Origin: Actinomycetota bacterium
GTDB lineage: Bacteria; Actinomycetota; Acidimicrobiia; IMCC26256; VFJJ01
Length of the DNA stretch: 60,288 nt
NCBI GenBank assembly: GCA_009886115.1
Contig: VFJJ01000042.1
Coordinates: 1 to 60,288, forward strand
Direction of reading: 5' to 3'
In this document: piece after piece, positions 26,828-36,126 of the stretch
Numbering within the stretch: the first letter of the stretch is position 1
Layout: the number at the start of each line of letters is the position of its first letter
The notes under the pieces: model-generated
Database searches by the model: none
What the model saw: only the letters and a program-made list of their open reading frames with translations
Told to the model about the DNA's origin: nothing
Position numbers and translations under genes: made by a program

Positions 26828-28690
26828 ATGTGTGGAATCGTCGGATACACCGGGCCCGATGAGGTCCTGCCCATCCTGATCGAGGGGCTGTCGCGGCTCG
26901 AGTACCGGGGCTACGACTCCTCGGGCGTCGCCCTGCTCGATCCTGACGCGAGCGGCGACTCGTCTGACGGCGGGCTGTGGATCCGGCGCCGTCCGGGCAA
27001 GCTCAGCGAGCTCAAGCGGGTCATCGACGACGTGCCGGCCCATGCCCGGCTGGGTATCGGCCACACGCGCTGGGCGACGCACGGCGGGCCCACCGAAGCC
27101 AATGCCCATCCCCACACCGACGAGACGGGCCGACTGGCGCTGGTGCACAACGGGATCGTGGAGACGTTCGCCGAGATCCGCCGCGAGCTCATCGGCGCCG
27201 GCGTCACGTTGAAGTCCGAGACCGACACCGAGCTGGTGGCCCATCTCATCGGCCGCCACCTCGTGGCGCACGGCGGCAGCCTCGTGGAGGCCGTCCGGAT
27301 CGTCATGAAGGACATCGAAGGCGCGCTGGCGATCGTCGTGATGCACGCCGACTTTCCCGACTCGATCGTGGCCGCCCGCAAGGGCCCACCGCTCGTCGCC
27401 GGTCTCACCGCCGACGCCGGGTTGGTGGGCTCCGACATCCCGGCGCTGTTGGCGCACACCCGCGACATCTACGTGGTCGAGGACGAGCGCGTCGTCGAGA
27501 TCAGGCCGGGCCGCATCACGGCGTGGGACCTCGAAGGCAACGAGGTGGTGCTGACGCCCAAGACGATCACGTGGTCGCTCGAGGCTGCGCAGAAGGATGG
27601 CTACGAAGACTTCATGCTCAAGGAGATCCACGAGCAGCCGGCGACGATCCGCGACACCCTCGTCGGGCGCACCGAACCCGGCAGCCACCGGCTCCACCTC
27701 GACGACATGCGCCTGTCGGAGGACGCGCTCCGCAACGTCGACCGGGTCTCGATCCTCGGCTGCGGCACGTCGTTCCACTCGGGGATGGTCGCCAAGTACG
27801 CCATCGAGCACTGGACCCGTCTGCCGTGCGAGGTCGACCTCTCGTCGGAGTACCGCTACCGCGACCCCGTCCTCGACGCCCGCACCCTCGTGATCGGCGT
27901 GAGCCAGAGTGGCGAGACGGCCGACACCATCGAGGCCTGCAAGCACGCAGGCCACTGGGACGCCAAGGTCGTGGCCGTCACCAACGTGGTCGACTCGTCG
28001 CTGGCCCGAGATGCCGACGCCGTGCTCTACACCCATGCCGGGCCCGAGATCGGCGTCGCGGCCACCAAGACCTTCCTGGCCCAGGTCGTGGCTCTCGAGA
28101 CCCTGGCCCTGTACCTGGCCCAGGTACGGGGGACCATGAAGCCCGAGGTCACCGGCGAGCTGCTCGCCGAGCTGCACCTGCTCCCCGACAAGATCCAGCA
28201 GGTCGTCGACCAGTCCGACGAGATCAGGAAGATCGCCGAGCGTTTCGCCGACCGCCGCGACTTCTTCTTCATCGGCCGGGGTGTCGGGTACCCGACGGCG
28301 CTCGAAGGTGCGCTCAAGCTCAAGGAGATCAGCTACGTGCGGGCCGAGGGCTTCGCGGCCGGCGAGCTCAAGCACGGGCCCATCGCGCTCATCGAGCCCG
28401 GAGTCGTGGCCGTCGGCGTGTGCACCAAGTCGTTCGTACGTCTCAAGACGCTCTCGAACGTGCAGGAGGTGAAGGCCCGGGGCGCGACCACGATCCTCAT
28501 CGCCAACGAGGGAGATCGCGAGGCGGCCGAGGCCGCCGACGTGCTCATCACGGTGCCGACGACCGAGGAGCTGTTCGCTCCGGCGATCGATGTCGTCGCG
28601 CTCCAGCTCTTCAGCTACTGGCTGGCCAAGGCCCGCGGGACCGACGTCGACATGCCCCGGAACCTGGCCAAGACCGTCACCGTCGAGTAG
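26828..28690 (+). CDS. glmS: Glutamine-fructose-6-phosphate aminotransferase
   Basis: Makes glucosamine-6-phosphate from fructose-6-phosphate and glutamine. The 620-residue protein starts MCGIVGYTGPDE with the catalytic Cys2, has LEYRGYDSSGVALL and HTRWATHGGPTEANAHPH in the glutaminase domain, and two SIS domains (ILGCGTSFHSG; FIGRGVGYPTALEGALKLKEISYVRAEGF). It ends in the family sequence NLAKTVTVE. GGAAGG lies upstream of the ATG. With glmM it supplies UDP-GlcNAc for the cell wall. Confidence 0.98.
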   Translation: MCGIVGYTGPDEVLPILIEGLSRLEYRGYDSSGVALLDPDASGDSSDGGLWIRRRPGKLSELKRVIDDVPAHARLGIGHTRWATHGGPTEANAHPHTDETGRLALVHNGIVETFAEIRRELIGAGVTLKSETDTELVAHLIGRHLVAHGGSLVEAVRIVMKDIEGALAIVVMHADFPDSIVAARKGPPLVAGLTADAGLVGSDIPALLAHTRDIYVVEDERVVEIRPGRITAWDLEGNEVVLTPKTITWSLEAAQKDGYEDFMLKEIHEQPATIRDTLVGRTEPGSHRLHLDDMRLSEDALRNVDRVSILGCGTSFHSGMVAKYAIEHWTRLPCEVDLSSEYRYRDPVLDARTLVIGVSQSGETADTIEACKHAGHWDAKVVAVTNVVDSSLARDADAVLYTHAGPEIGVAATKTFLAQVVALETLALYLAQVRGTMKPEVTGELLAELHLLPDKIQQVVDQSDEIRKIAERFADRRDFFFIGRGVGYPTALEGALKLKEISYVRAEGFAAGELKHGPIALIEPGVVAVGVCTKSFVRLKTLSNVQEVKARGATTILIANEGDREAAEAADVLITVPTTEELFAPAIDVVALQLFSYWLAKARGTDVDMPRNLAKTVTVE

Positions 28691-28769
28691 CACCTCCTCC
28701 GTGGAGCCGAGGGAGCCGAGGGAGCCAGAGCCGCCGCCGATCGTCCTCGATGACACCGATCTGGCCCGG

Positions 28770-29180
28770 ATGGTCGGTCTGGTGCACGGCGATGGCGCGG
28801 GCGACAACCGGGTGCTCGGGATCGGGGTCGACGTGTGCTCGATCGAGCGCATGCGCACGGCGTTGACCCGGACCCCCCGTTTTTCGACCCGGATCTTCAC
28901 CGAGGCCGAGCGGACCTACGCCGACGGGTTCGCCGACCCGGCCGGGGTCTACGCAGCTCGCTTCGCGGCGAAGGAAGCGGCCATGAAGGCGATGGGCGTC
29001 GGGATCGAGCACGTGCCCTTCAACGCCATCGAGCTGGTCCGGGCCGCCTCGGGGGCTCCCTCGCTCGTTCTGCACGGTCGGGCCGGGGCCCTGGCCGTCG
29101 AACGCGGGATCGCCGTCATCCACATCTCGGTTTCGCACGACGCCGGGGTCGCGGTCGCGTTCGCCCTTGCCGTCGGCTAG
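28770..29180 (+). CDS. acpS: Holo-[acyl-carrier-protein] synthase
   Basis: Transfers phosphopantetheine from CoA to acyl carrier protein. Motifs are LGIGVDVCSIERM (metal-binding Asp), FTEAERTYADGF, YAARFAAKEAAMKAMGVG and HISVSHDAGVAVAFA. ATG 28770 gives 136 residues, close to the usual ~125-130. A GTG at 28701, ten bases after glmS, would add 23 residues rich in Glu/Pro (EPREPREPEPPP) encoded by a 9-bp repeat; neither start has a clear binding site. Confidence 0.93.
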   Translation: MVGLVHGDGAGDNRVLGIGVDVCSIERMRTALTRTPRFSTRIFTEAERTYADGFADPAGVYAARFAAKEAAMKAMGVGIEHVPFNAIELVRAASGAPSLVLHGRAGALAVERGIAVIHISVSHDAGVAVAFALAVG

Positions 29181-29189
29181 ACCTTCCCC

Positions 29190-30650
29190 ATGCTGGCCTT
29201 GGTGAGTCCCGACGACATGGCCGCGGCCGACCGTGCCGCGGTCGCATCGGGGACGCCGATCGACGTGCTCGTCGACCGTGCCGCCCGGGCCGTCGCCCGT
29301 CTCGCCCTGCGGATGCTCGGCGGCGGCTACGGACGCCGGGTCGTGGTGGTTGCCGGCAAGGGCCACAACGGCGCCGACGGGATCGTGGCCGCGGCCCATC
29401 TGGCGCGCCGGGGCGTGGCGACCGAGGTCTTCCGCCTCGGCGATGGCAACGGCGATGGCGACACCGCGTTCGACCGGACCGGGCTCGTGCGGGCGCTCGA
29501 TCGCGCCCACCTCGTCGTCGATGCCATGTACGGCACGGGTTTTCGCGGTGAGCTCCAGGGTGACGCCGTGTTCGCGGCCACCCAGATCGCGTCTCGGACG
29601 GTGCCGGTGCTCGCCGTCGACATCCCCAGCGGCGTCGACGGCGCAACCGGTCTCGTCGCGGGCGTCGCCGTGCGGGCCAGCGCCACCATCTGTTTCGCGG
29701 CGCTCAAGCCGGGATTGGTGTTCGAGCCCGGACGGTCGCATGCGGGCTCGGTCGAGATCGTCGACATCGGCATCGACGTTGGCTCCCCGCTCGTCGGCGT
29801 CACCACCGCCGCCGACGTGACGGCATGGCTTCCGGCCCGATCGTCTGTCGACCACAAGTGGGCGGCGGGGCTCATGATCGTCGCCGGCTCGCGCGGGATG
29901 ACCGGCGCCGCGCTCATGGTCGGCAACGCCGCCCTCCGGGCCGGTTCGGGCATGGTGGTGCTGGGCCTTCCGGGGAAGGGCGCCGCCGCGGCAGCCTCCG
30001 GGAGCGAGCTCGTCGTGAAGGCGCTCACGGCCACCCCCGACGGTGGGCTCGACGTCCACGGCGCCGCCGACGCCCTCGAAGACCTCGGTCGCTTCCGAGC
30101 GCTGGCCGTGGGACCGGGACTCGGGCGCGAGCCGGCGACCCGGATCGCCGTGTGCACGTTGGTCGCCGAGGCGGCCATCCCGCTCGTCCTCGACGCCGAC
30201 GGGATCAACGCCCTCGGCGGCGACTTCTCGTTGCTGCGCCAGCGAGTGGTGCCGGCGGTGCTCACCCCGCACGAGGGCGAGTACGGGCGGATGGCTGGGC
30301 GCGGCGTGGGCGCCGACCGCATCGAGGCCGCCTGCTGGCTGGCCTACGAAACCCGTTCGATCGTCCTGCTGAAGGGCCCGGGTACCGTCGTCGCTGCGCC
30401 CGACGGTCGGGTGGCCGTGAATCCCACGGGCGGCCCGTGGCTGGCGACGGCCGGGACGGGCGACGTGCTGACCGGGATCATCGGGGCGTTCCTGGCCCGC
30501 GGAGTCGAGCCGTTCCAGGCGGCGGCGGCGGCCGCGTTCGTCCACGGGCGGGCTGCCCGCGAGGCCCCGTCGCTCGTTGGGCTGGTCGCGGGTGATCTCG
30601 TGGCTGCCCTACCCCGTACGCTGGCAGCGTTGGGTCCGATCAGGCCATAG
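29190..30650 (+). CDS. nnrED: Bifunctional NAD(P)H-hydrate epimerase/dehydratase
   Basis: Repairs damaged NADH and NADPH hydrates. The 486 residues comprise an N-terminal epimerase domain (GKGHNGADGIVAAAHL near residue 55; VDAMYGTGFRGEL; VDIPSGVDGATG) and a C-terminal ADP-dependent dehydratase domain (VAGSRGMTGAALM, LDADGINAL, LTPHEGEYGRM, TAGTGDVLTGIIGAFLARG). The fusion is the usual bacterial form. It starts nine bases after acpS, and the acpS-nnr pairing is widely seen. Confidence 0.95.
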   Translation: MLALVSPDDMAAADRAAVASGTPIDVLVDRAARAVARLALRMLGGGYGRRVVVVAGKGHNGADGIVAAAHLARRGVATEVFRLGDGNGDGDTAFDRTGLVRALDRAHLVVDAMYGTGFRGELQGDAVFAATQIASRTVPVLAVDIPSGVDGATGLVAGVAVRASATICFAALKPGLVFEPGRSHAGSVEIVDIGIDVGSPLVGVTTAADVTAWLPARSSVDHKWAAGLMIVAGSRGMTGAALMVGNAALRAGSGMVVLGLPGKGAAAAASGSELVVKALTATPDGGLDVHGAADALEDLGRFRALAVGPGLGREPATRIAVCTLVAEAAIPLVLDADGINALGGDFSLLRQRVVPAVLTPHEGEYGRMAGRGVGADRIEAACWLAYETRSIVLLKGPGTVVAAPDGRVAVNPTGGPWLATAGTGDVLTGIIGAFLARGVEPFQAAAAAAFVHGRAAREAPSLVGLVAGDLVAALPRTLAALGPIRP

Positions 30651-30667
30651 CCGTCAAGGAGCTCCCG

Positions 30668-31135
30668 ATGCCCCGCTCGATCCTCGCCCGCGACGTGATG
30701 ACCGCAGACCCGGTCACGGTCTCGCCCGATACGTCGGTCGACGACGCGGCCACGTTGCTGGCCGAGCACCGATTCGGCGCCCTCCCCGTGGTCGACGGTG
30801 CCGGGCTGCTCGTGGGGATGCTGCGCGACGACGACCTCATCGTGTCGGAAGCGCGTCTGCACATCCCCACCGTGTTCGAGCTGTTCGGGGGCATGTTCGT
30901 ACTGCCCGGCCAGAAGCACCGGTTCGAGGAGGAGCTGCACAAGATCGGAGGATCGACCGTCGCCGAGGTGATGGACGCCGATCCGCCCACGCTCGCGCCC
31001 GACGACACGGTCGAGACGGTCGCCACGGTGATGCACGACCAGGCGGCCACGCACCTCCCCGTGGTCGTCGACGGGCGCTGCGTGGGGATCGTGGCCCGGG
31101 GCGATCTCGTGCGCCTGCTCGCGGCCGAGCGCTGA
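30668..31135 (+). CDS. CBS-domain protein
   Basis: A 155-residue protein consisting of two CBS domains: ILARDVMTADPVTVSPDTSVDDAATLLAEHRFGALPVVD at the N terminus and TVAEVMDADPPTLAPDDTVETVATVMHDQAATHLPVVVD at the C terminus. Such pairs bind adenosine nucleotides and act as energy sensors. No partner domain is attached. A 30-residue insert between the domains (HIPTVFELFGGMFVLPGQKHRFEEEL) is typical of this stand-alone group. AAGGAG precedes the ATG. Confidence 0.9.
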   Translation: MPRSILARDVMTADPVTVSPDTSVDDAATLLAEHRFGALPVVDGAGLLVGMLRDDDLIVSEARLHIPTVFELFGGMFVLPGQKHRFEEELHKIGGSTVAEVMDADPPTLAPDDTVETVATVMHDQAATHLPVVVDGRCVGIVARGDLVRLLAAER

Positions 31136-31218
31136 GCCGGCGTCGCGGCGATCACGGCGACCCCGGCGATCACGTCGAGCACGGCCCCGACCCCCAGCGC
31201 GAGGACGACAGGCCCGCC

Positions 31219-32427
31219 ATGGTCAGCCCGGCCGCGCTGAGCCGGCCCGTGTGGGCCGAGATCGATGTCGACGCCATCGCCCACAACACCCGGGTGATGG
31301 CGGGCGTGGCCGCACCGGCGAGCGTCTGCGCCGTCGTCAAGGCCGACGGATACGGCCACGGGGCGGTCGCTGCCGCTCGGGCCGCGCTCGCCGGCGGCGC
31401 GTCGATGCTCGCCGTCGCCGTGCTCGAGGAAGCGGCCGAGCTGCGCGCCGCGGCGATCACCGCACCGATCCTCCTGCTCGCCGAGCCGCCGCCGTCGACC
31501 GTCGACATGGTCGTTGCCCTCGCGGTCACACCGGTCGTGTACTCCCATGCGTTCGTCGATGCCCTCGAAGCGGAGCTGGACCGGCCCCGGTGGCCTTCGG
31601 GGAGCTCGCCCACCTCGCCGAGCTCGCCGGGCCCAGACCACACCCAACGTTGGCCGGTGCACCTCAAGGTCGACACCGGGATGCACCGGGTCGGGTGCCA
31701 CCCAGCCGACGCTGCGGGGCTGGCTCAGAAGATCGCGACGTCGGCTGCGCTGCGCCTCGACGGTCTCATGACCCACGTCGCCACCGGTGACGTCGCGGGT
31801 CACCCGCTCCTCGACGCCCAGCTCGCCCGCTTCGCGGCGACGTACGAAACGTTGCGCGCGCTGGGCGTTTCGCCGGCGATGGTGCACGCGGCCAACTCGG
31901 CCACGGCGATCCTGGTGCCCGAGGCCCGGTTCTCGATGGTGCGCTGCGGCATCTCGCTCTACGGGATCGAGCCCGCACCCGGGATCGGCGCCGATCTCGG
32001 CCTGCGCCCGGCCCTGCGGCTGGCCGGGCGCATCAGCCGGCTGCACGAGCTCGAGACGGGCGAGTCGGTCTCGTACGGCGCCCGGCACGTCTGCGAGCGC
32101 CCGTCGATCGTGGCGACCGTCCCCATCGGGTACGCCGACGGGATCCCACGGGCGCTGGGCCTCGTGGGCGGCCCGGTGCTCGTGGGCGGGCGACGGTGCC
32201 CCATCGTCGGGGTGGTCACCATGGACCAGCTGATGATCGACCTGGGTCGACCGGGCGAGGTCGATCGCTCGACCGCTGTCGGCAGTGAGGTCGTGTTCCT
32301 CGGACGCCAGGGCGGCGACGAGATCACCGCCAACGAGTGGGCGAGGCTGCTCGACACCATCGGCTACGAGATCACGACCCGGATCGGCCCCCGCGTGCCG
32401 CGGATCGTCGTGGGCGGGACCCGATGA
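31219..32427 (+). CDS. alr: Alanine racemase
   Basis: Provides D-alanine for peptidoglycan. The 402-residue PLP enzyme has the cofactor lysine in VVKADGYGHGAVAAARAAL (K41), KVDTGMHRVG, the FSMVRCGISLYGIEP segment and the catalytic tyrosine in ESVSYGARH. A Ser/Pro-rich insert ([18 protein letters not shown]) lies around residues 122-140, just before the KVDTG strand. The stop overlaps the next ATG (ATGA). Confidence 0.96.
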   Translation: MVSPAALSRPVWAEIDVDAIAHNTRVMAGVAAPASVCAVVKADGYGHGAVAAARAALAGGASMLAVAVLEEAAELRAAAITAPILLLAEPPPSTVDMVVALAVTPVVYSHAFVDALEAELDRPRWPSGSSPTSPSSPGPDHTQRWPVHLKVDTGMHRVGCHPADAAGLAQKIATSAALRLDGLMTHVATGDVAGHPLLDAQLARFAATYETLRALGVSPAMVHAANSATAILVPEARFSMVRCGISLYGIEPAPGIGADLGLRPALRLAGRISRLHELETGESVSYGARHVCERPSIVATVPIGYADGIPRALGLVGGPVLVGGRRCPIVGVVTMDQLMIDLGRPGEVDRSTAVGSEVVFLGRQGGDEITANEWARLLDTIGYEITTRIGPRVPRIVVGGTR

Positions 32428-33491
32428 GCGAGCGCACCGGGATGCGGCGGATGCTCGTGGGCGCCGGGCTCGCCGGGGCCGGCATCGCCACCGCGCTCGC
32501 CGCGGCCTACGGCGTCGAGCGCCTGGTCGTGCGGCGTCTCCGCAGAGGAACTGGAGACGCCAGCCCCGCGGGGAGCCGGGCGGAGCTCGTCCCCCCGGTC
32601 GATCGCGCGCAGTTCATCGACACCGCCGACGGCGCTCGGCTCCATGTGCTCGAGCGAGGTTCCGGTCGGCCGGTCGTGCTCGTGCACGGATACACGCTCT
32701 CGATCGCCGTGTGGACCCTCCAGCTCGAGCGCTGGCCCGGCGCCGTCGGAGGGCTGCAGGTGATCGCGTACGACCAGCGGGGCCACGGGGCGTCCGACGT
32801 CGGGGCCGACGGGCTGACGGTCGACGCCCTGGTCGACGATCTCGTCGCCGTGCTGGAGCGGCTCGATCTCCACGACGCGGTGCTCGTCGGCCACTCGCTC
32901 GGCGGCATGGTCGTGCAGGCGCTCGCCGCCCGTCGGCCCGAGGTGGTGGCCCGTCGGGTGGCCGGGGCCGTGCTGATGTCGAGTGCTCCCAAGGGATTGT
33001 CGATCACCGGATCGCCCGTGGCCGCGATCGTCGAACGGCTGGGCTCGGCGTTCGGACGGGTCGCGCCGTCGGTCATGGGCAACGACGACATCGGGTTCCT
33101 CATGGCCGCCATGGGCGTCGGCGAACGTCCTCCGGCCTGGGTGATCGAGCGGAGCCAGGAGTTGATCGGCGCAACGTCGCCCGAGACCGTGATGGCCGGC
33201 GCCCGGGCGCTGCTGCGCTTCGACATCGTCGACGAGTTGGGAGCGATCGACCTGCCGGTGCTGATCGTCTGCGGCACCCGCGATCGGCTCACACCGATGA
33301 AGCAGTCGGAGCTCATGGCCGAGCGCATCCCGGGGGCCCGACTGGCGCGGATCGAACGGGCGGGTCATGTCATCATGCTCGAACGGCCCGATGAGCTCGA
33401 CACGCTCGTGCTCGACTTCGTGCGATCGTTGCCCGCCGTCGCGGCGTCGGCCGCGGCTGGCGGTACGGCACCTCCGGGGAGCGCGCGATGA
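32424..33491 (+). CDS. Alpha/beta hydrolase
   Basis: A 355-residue protein with the oxyanion motif VVLVHGY (about residue 84-90), the nucleophile elbow VGHSLGG (S158), the acid in CGTRDRLTP and the histidine in ERAGHVIMLERPDEL. The N-terminal ~30 residues are hydrophobic (MLVGAGLAGAGIATALAAAYG), a probable membrane anchor. The substrate cannot be inferred. In many actinobacteria an alpha/beta hydrolase lies between alr and tsaE, as here. It overlaps alr and the following gene by four bases each. Confidence 0.9.
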   Translation: MSERTGMRRMLVGAGLAGAGIATALAAAYGVERLVVRRLRRGTGDASPAGSRAELVPPVDRAQFIDTADGARLHVLERGSGRPVVLVHGYTLSIAVWTLQLERWPGAVGGLQVIAYDQRGHGASDVGADGLTVDALVDDLVAVLERLDLHDAVLVGHSLGGMVVQALAARRPEVVARRVAGAVLMSSAPKGLSITGSPVAAIVERLGSAFGRVAPSVMGNDDIGFLMAAMGVGERPPAWVIERSQELIGATSPETVMAGARALLRFDIVDELGAIDLPVLIVCGTRDRLTPMKQSELMAERIPGARLARIERAGHVIMLERPDELDTLVLDFVRSLPAVAASAAAGGTAPPGSAR

Positions 33492-34423
33492 CGGTCGAGG
33501 TCGGGTCAGGTCGATCGATCACCGACGTGCCCGGGATTCGCGTCGGCCATTGGACGGGCGCCGGCACCGGGGTGACGGCCGTGCTCGCCCCGAGCGGCAC
33601 CATCGGCTCCGGGGAGGTGCGCGGCGGCGCGCCCGCCTCTCGCGAGACCGCGCTGCTCGAGCCCAGCCGGCTCGTCGAGCGGGTCGACGCGGTGATCCTC
33701 GCTGGCGGTTCGGCGTTCGGGCTCGCCGCAGCCGACGGGGCCATGCGCTTCCTCGCCGAGCGGGGCCAGGGCTTTCCGACCGCAGGCGGACCGGTCCCCA
33801 TCGTCGTCAGCGCGTGCATCTTCGACCTGGTCAGCTCGGGTGGCGAGCTTCCCGCGCCCGAGCACGGCTATGCCGCCTGCGTCGATGCCGAGCAGGGACG
33901 CCGCGCTGACAACAGAATCGACAACCGAATCGGGGGCCGAATCGGTGCGGGTCGGGGCGCCACGGTCGGGAAGTGGCGCGGTGGCGAGTTCTCGGTGCCC
34001 GGCGGTGTGGGCTCGGCGTCGATCCGTCACGGCGATCTCGTCGTCGGGGCCCTGGCCGTCGTCAACGCCGCAGGCGACGTGATCGGCGCCGACGGGACGA
34101 TCGTCGCCGGATCGCGGGCGGCCTCGGATGTCGGGCCGTTCCTCACCTCGGCCGCCTCCGAGAACACCACCCTGATCGTCGTCGCCACCAACGCCACCCT
34201 CACCCGCTCCGAGGCTTTCCTCCTGGCCCAGAGCGCCCATCACGGGCTCGCCGTCGCGGTGCGACCGTCGCACACCCGCTTCGACGGTGACATCGCGTTC
34301 ACGCTGGCGACGGGCGAGCTGGGGAGGGGCGATCCGCCGAACCCCGGAGCGGGGGTCGACCTCGCTCGCCTGCTCGCCGTCGATGCCGTGGCCGCAGCGG
34401 TGAGATCGGCCGTGATGCCCTGA
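33488..34423 (+). CDS. P1/S58-family peptidase
   Basis: A 311-residue member of the DmpA/aminopeptidase P1 family, N-terminal nucleophile enzymes that self-process. Visible blocks are ITDVPGIRVGHWTGAGTGVTAVLAP, the VILAGGSAFGLAAADG loop, GRGATVGKW, a GGVGSASI stretch that probably holds the nucleophile serine, and NTTLIVVATNATLTRSEA. An internal NRIDNRIGGRIG repeat lies before GRGATVG. It overlaps the hydrolase gene by ATGA. Confidence 0.9.
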   Translation: MTVEVGSGRSITDVPGIRVGHWTGAGTGVTAVLAPSGTIGSGEVRGGAPASRETALLEPSRLVERVDAVILAGGSAFGLAAADGAMRFLAERGQGFPTAGGPVPIVVSACIFDLVSSGGELPAPEHGYAACVDAEQGRRADNRIDNRIGGRIGAGRGATVGKWRGGEFSVPGGVGSASIRHGDLVVGALAVVNAAGDVIGADGTIVAGSRAASDVGPFLTSAASENTTLIVVATNATLTRSEAFLLAQSAHHGLAVAVRPSHTRFDGDIAFTLATGELGRGDPPNPGAGVDLARLLAVDAVAAAVRSAVMP

Positions 34424-34466
34424 GGCATCCGATTCGTGCCGTTGACCGGGCACCTCTCGAACGGGT

Positions 34467-35501
34467 GTGATCTCCTCGATGCCCCGACCACGTCGCCTTC
34501 GTACGCCGCACCAGCGCTCGCAGCCCGCGACGCGGCGTGGGTTCGGACGTGGGTTCGGACGTGGGTTCGGACGTGGGATCGGGCGGCGGAGCACCTGCGC
34601 GTTGCAGGCGATCCCGGTGGCGATCCTGCAGGCGATCCTGGTGGCGAGCCTTGTGATCCTGTGCGCCGCCACGCTCCCGGTGGTCCCCGCTGGAGCCCAG
34701 ACCGCGCCGGGATCGGGCGGGTTCTGCTCGGACCCCGTCGCGGCCTGCACCCGCAGCGTGCACGTCCCCGGGACGTCGTCGACCCCGGGAACCGGTCCCC
34801 GCAGCACATACTGGATCATCGAGCTGGAAGTGAACCCGCTGCTGTGTCGCAACCCTGACGCCCTGGCCCGACGCTTCGAGCTTCGCCGGATCGGTACCGA
34901 CGAGCTGATCTACCAGCGGACGGAGTGTCTCGGGCCGGCGACCGAGGGAACGGCCCAGCCTCTCCCCACCCCGGAGGAGGTGTGGGACGTGGCCCCGCTC
35001 GCCTCCCCCGACCTCTTCACCGACCCCGGCTGCCGGGGCTTGGTGGGCATCGAGAACCACCTCTGGGCCGTGGCGAGCCAGCCGGTCGTCGCTGCGGTCG
35101 ACCTCGCGGGATGGACGCTGGCCGTCGACGCCGAGCCCATCGCCTGGCGCTGGCAGATCGAGCCCCGCGAGGTCGACGTGCCTGACGGGTCGAACGCCGT
35201 GCCGGGCGCCGAGTACTCGAGCCTCCGGCCGGGTTCGGTCGAGGCCCCGGTTGCCGCGCACGTCTTCGAGTCGGCCGGACGCTACGGCTTCTCGGTGGTC
35301 GAGACCTGGACGGGCAGCTTCACGGCCACTGCTGGAGGCGTCACGCTCGGGCCCATCCCGATCGGCCTCGTGGAGCTCACCACGACCGCGCCGTACCGGG
35401 TCGTGGAGGTGCAGGCGGTGCTCCTCGGCCCCGGTGGCCCCGGTGGCCCCGCCGGCGCAGCGCCCGTCGATCCCACGGCTGGTCTCGCCTGCGCAGCCTG
35501 A
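34467..35501 (+). CDS. Secreted protein of unknown function
   Basis: A 344-residue product I do not recognise. After an Arg/Gly-rich start built on a 12-bp repeat (GFGRGFGRG) comes a hydrophobic stretch (about residues 45-75) ending in VPAGAQ, a likely signal peptide cleaved after AGA. The exported part has six cysteines and mixed beta-like sequence with SAGRYGFSVVETWTG near the end, recalling PKD-like domains but not enough to name one. GTG 34467 or ATG 34479 may start it. It lies 43 bases after the peptidase and could be cotranscribed. Confidence 0.7.
   Translation: MISSMPRPRRLRTPHQRSQPATRRGFGRGFGRGFGRGIGRRSTCALQAIPVAILQAILVASLVILCAATLPVVPAGAQTAPGSGGFCSDPVAACTRSVHVPGTSSTPGTGPRSTYWIIELEVNPLLCRNPDALARRFELRRIGTDELIYQRTECLGPATEGTAQPLPTPEEVWDVAPLASPDLFTDPGCRGLVGIENHLWAVASQPVVAAVDLAGWTLAVDAEPIAWRWQIEPREVDVPDGSNAVPGAEYSSLRPGSVEAPVAAHVFESAGRYGFSVVETWTGSFTATAGGVTLGPIPIGLVELTTTAPYRVVEVQAVLLGPGGPGGPAGAAPVDPTAGLACAA
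34537..34584 (+). repeat. 12-bp tandem repeat, four copies
   Basis: The unit GTGGGTTCGGAC occurs three times exactly and once more with changes. It encodes the GFGRGFGRGFGRGIGR segment before the signal peptide of the secreted protein. The 12-bp unit keeps the frame. Confidence 0.9.
34603..34650 (+). repeat. 24-bp tandem duplication in signal peptide
   Basis: TGCAGGCGATCC followed by C/TGGTGGCGA and T/GCC is present twice in direct succession, with two base changes. It encodes LQAIPVAI then LQAILVAS, so the hydrophobic core of the signal peptide arose by duplication. Confidence 0.85.
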
Positions 35502-35622
35502 ACAGCGCGGCCCGTCGGCGCTACCGCGACGATCCCGCCGACGTGGGCCCCCTGGGGGGTTACGATCCCGGGATGCCGGCCCGGTTCCCCTGCTCCTCCC
35601 CTCGAGCGATCGGCTCCCGACG

Positions 35623-36123
35623 ATGAACGTCAACCCCGCGGGCGCCGGCTCGCTCGTCGTGGTGTCGCACTCGGTGGCCGACACGCACCGCCTGGCGTCG
35701 CAGCTCTGCGACGTCCTGCGACCCGGGGATCTGGTGTTGCTCTGCGGCGATCTCGGGACCGGCAAGACGGCGTTCACGAAGGGTCTCGCCGCCAGCCTCG
35801 GTATCGACGATCAGGTCACGAGCCCCACGTTCGTGCTCGTGCAGACCTACGACGGCCCGGTGCCGATCGTGCACGTCGACGTGTACCGCCTCGAGCATGC
35901 CGGCGAGCTCGAGGCCTTGGCGCTCGAGGAGCTCCTCGACGAGACGGCGATCGGTGTCATCGAGTGGGGTGACCGGTTCGCCGCGCACCTCCCACCCGAC
36001 CGTCTCGAGATCATGTTCTCGCCCGGGGCCGGCATCGACGACCGGACCGTGGTGCTGGTGCCCCAGGGTCCGTCGTGGCACGCCCGGCGCCGCCTGCTGG
36101 CCGAGCTCGTCGAGGGCTTCTGA
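35623..36123 (+). CDS. tsaE: tRNA t6A biosynthesis ATPase TsaE
   Basis: The 166-residue P-loop ATPase of the t6A complex. It has the Walker A GDLGTGKTAFTKGLA (about residues 46-60), SPTFVLVQTYDGPVPIVHVDVYRLEHAGEL and the Walker B-like IGVIEWGDRF. ATG 35623 gives the normal family length. It starts a tightly packed set tsaE-tsaB-rimI-tsaD whose products make N6-threonylcarbamoyladenosine in ANN-decoding tRNAs. Confidence 0.96.
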   Translation: MNVNPAGAGSLVVVSHSVADTHRLASQLCDVLRPGDLVLLCGDLGTGKTAFTKGLAASLGIDDQVTSPTFVLVQTYDGPVPIVHVDVYRLEHAGELEALALEELLDETAIGVIEWGDRFAAHLPPDRLEIMFSPGAGIDDRTVVLVPQGPSWHARRRLLAELVEGF

Positions 36124-36126
36124 CCC

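Noticed and set aside
34537-34584. Tandem repeats as a CRISPR array
   Set aside because: The 12-bp units are directly adjacent without spacers and lie in a coding frame.
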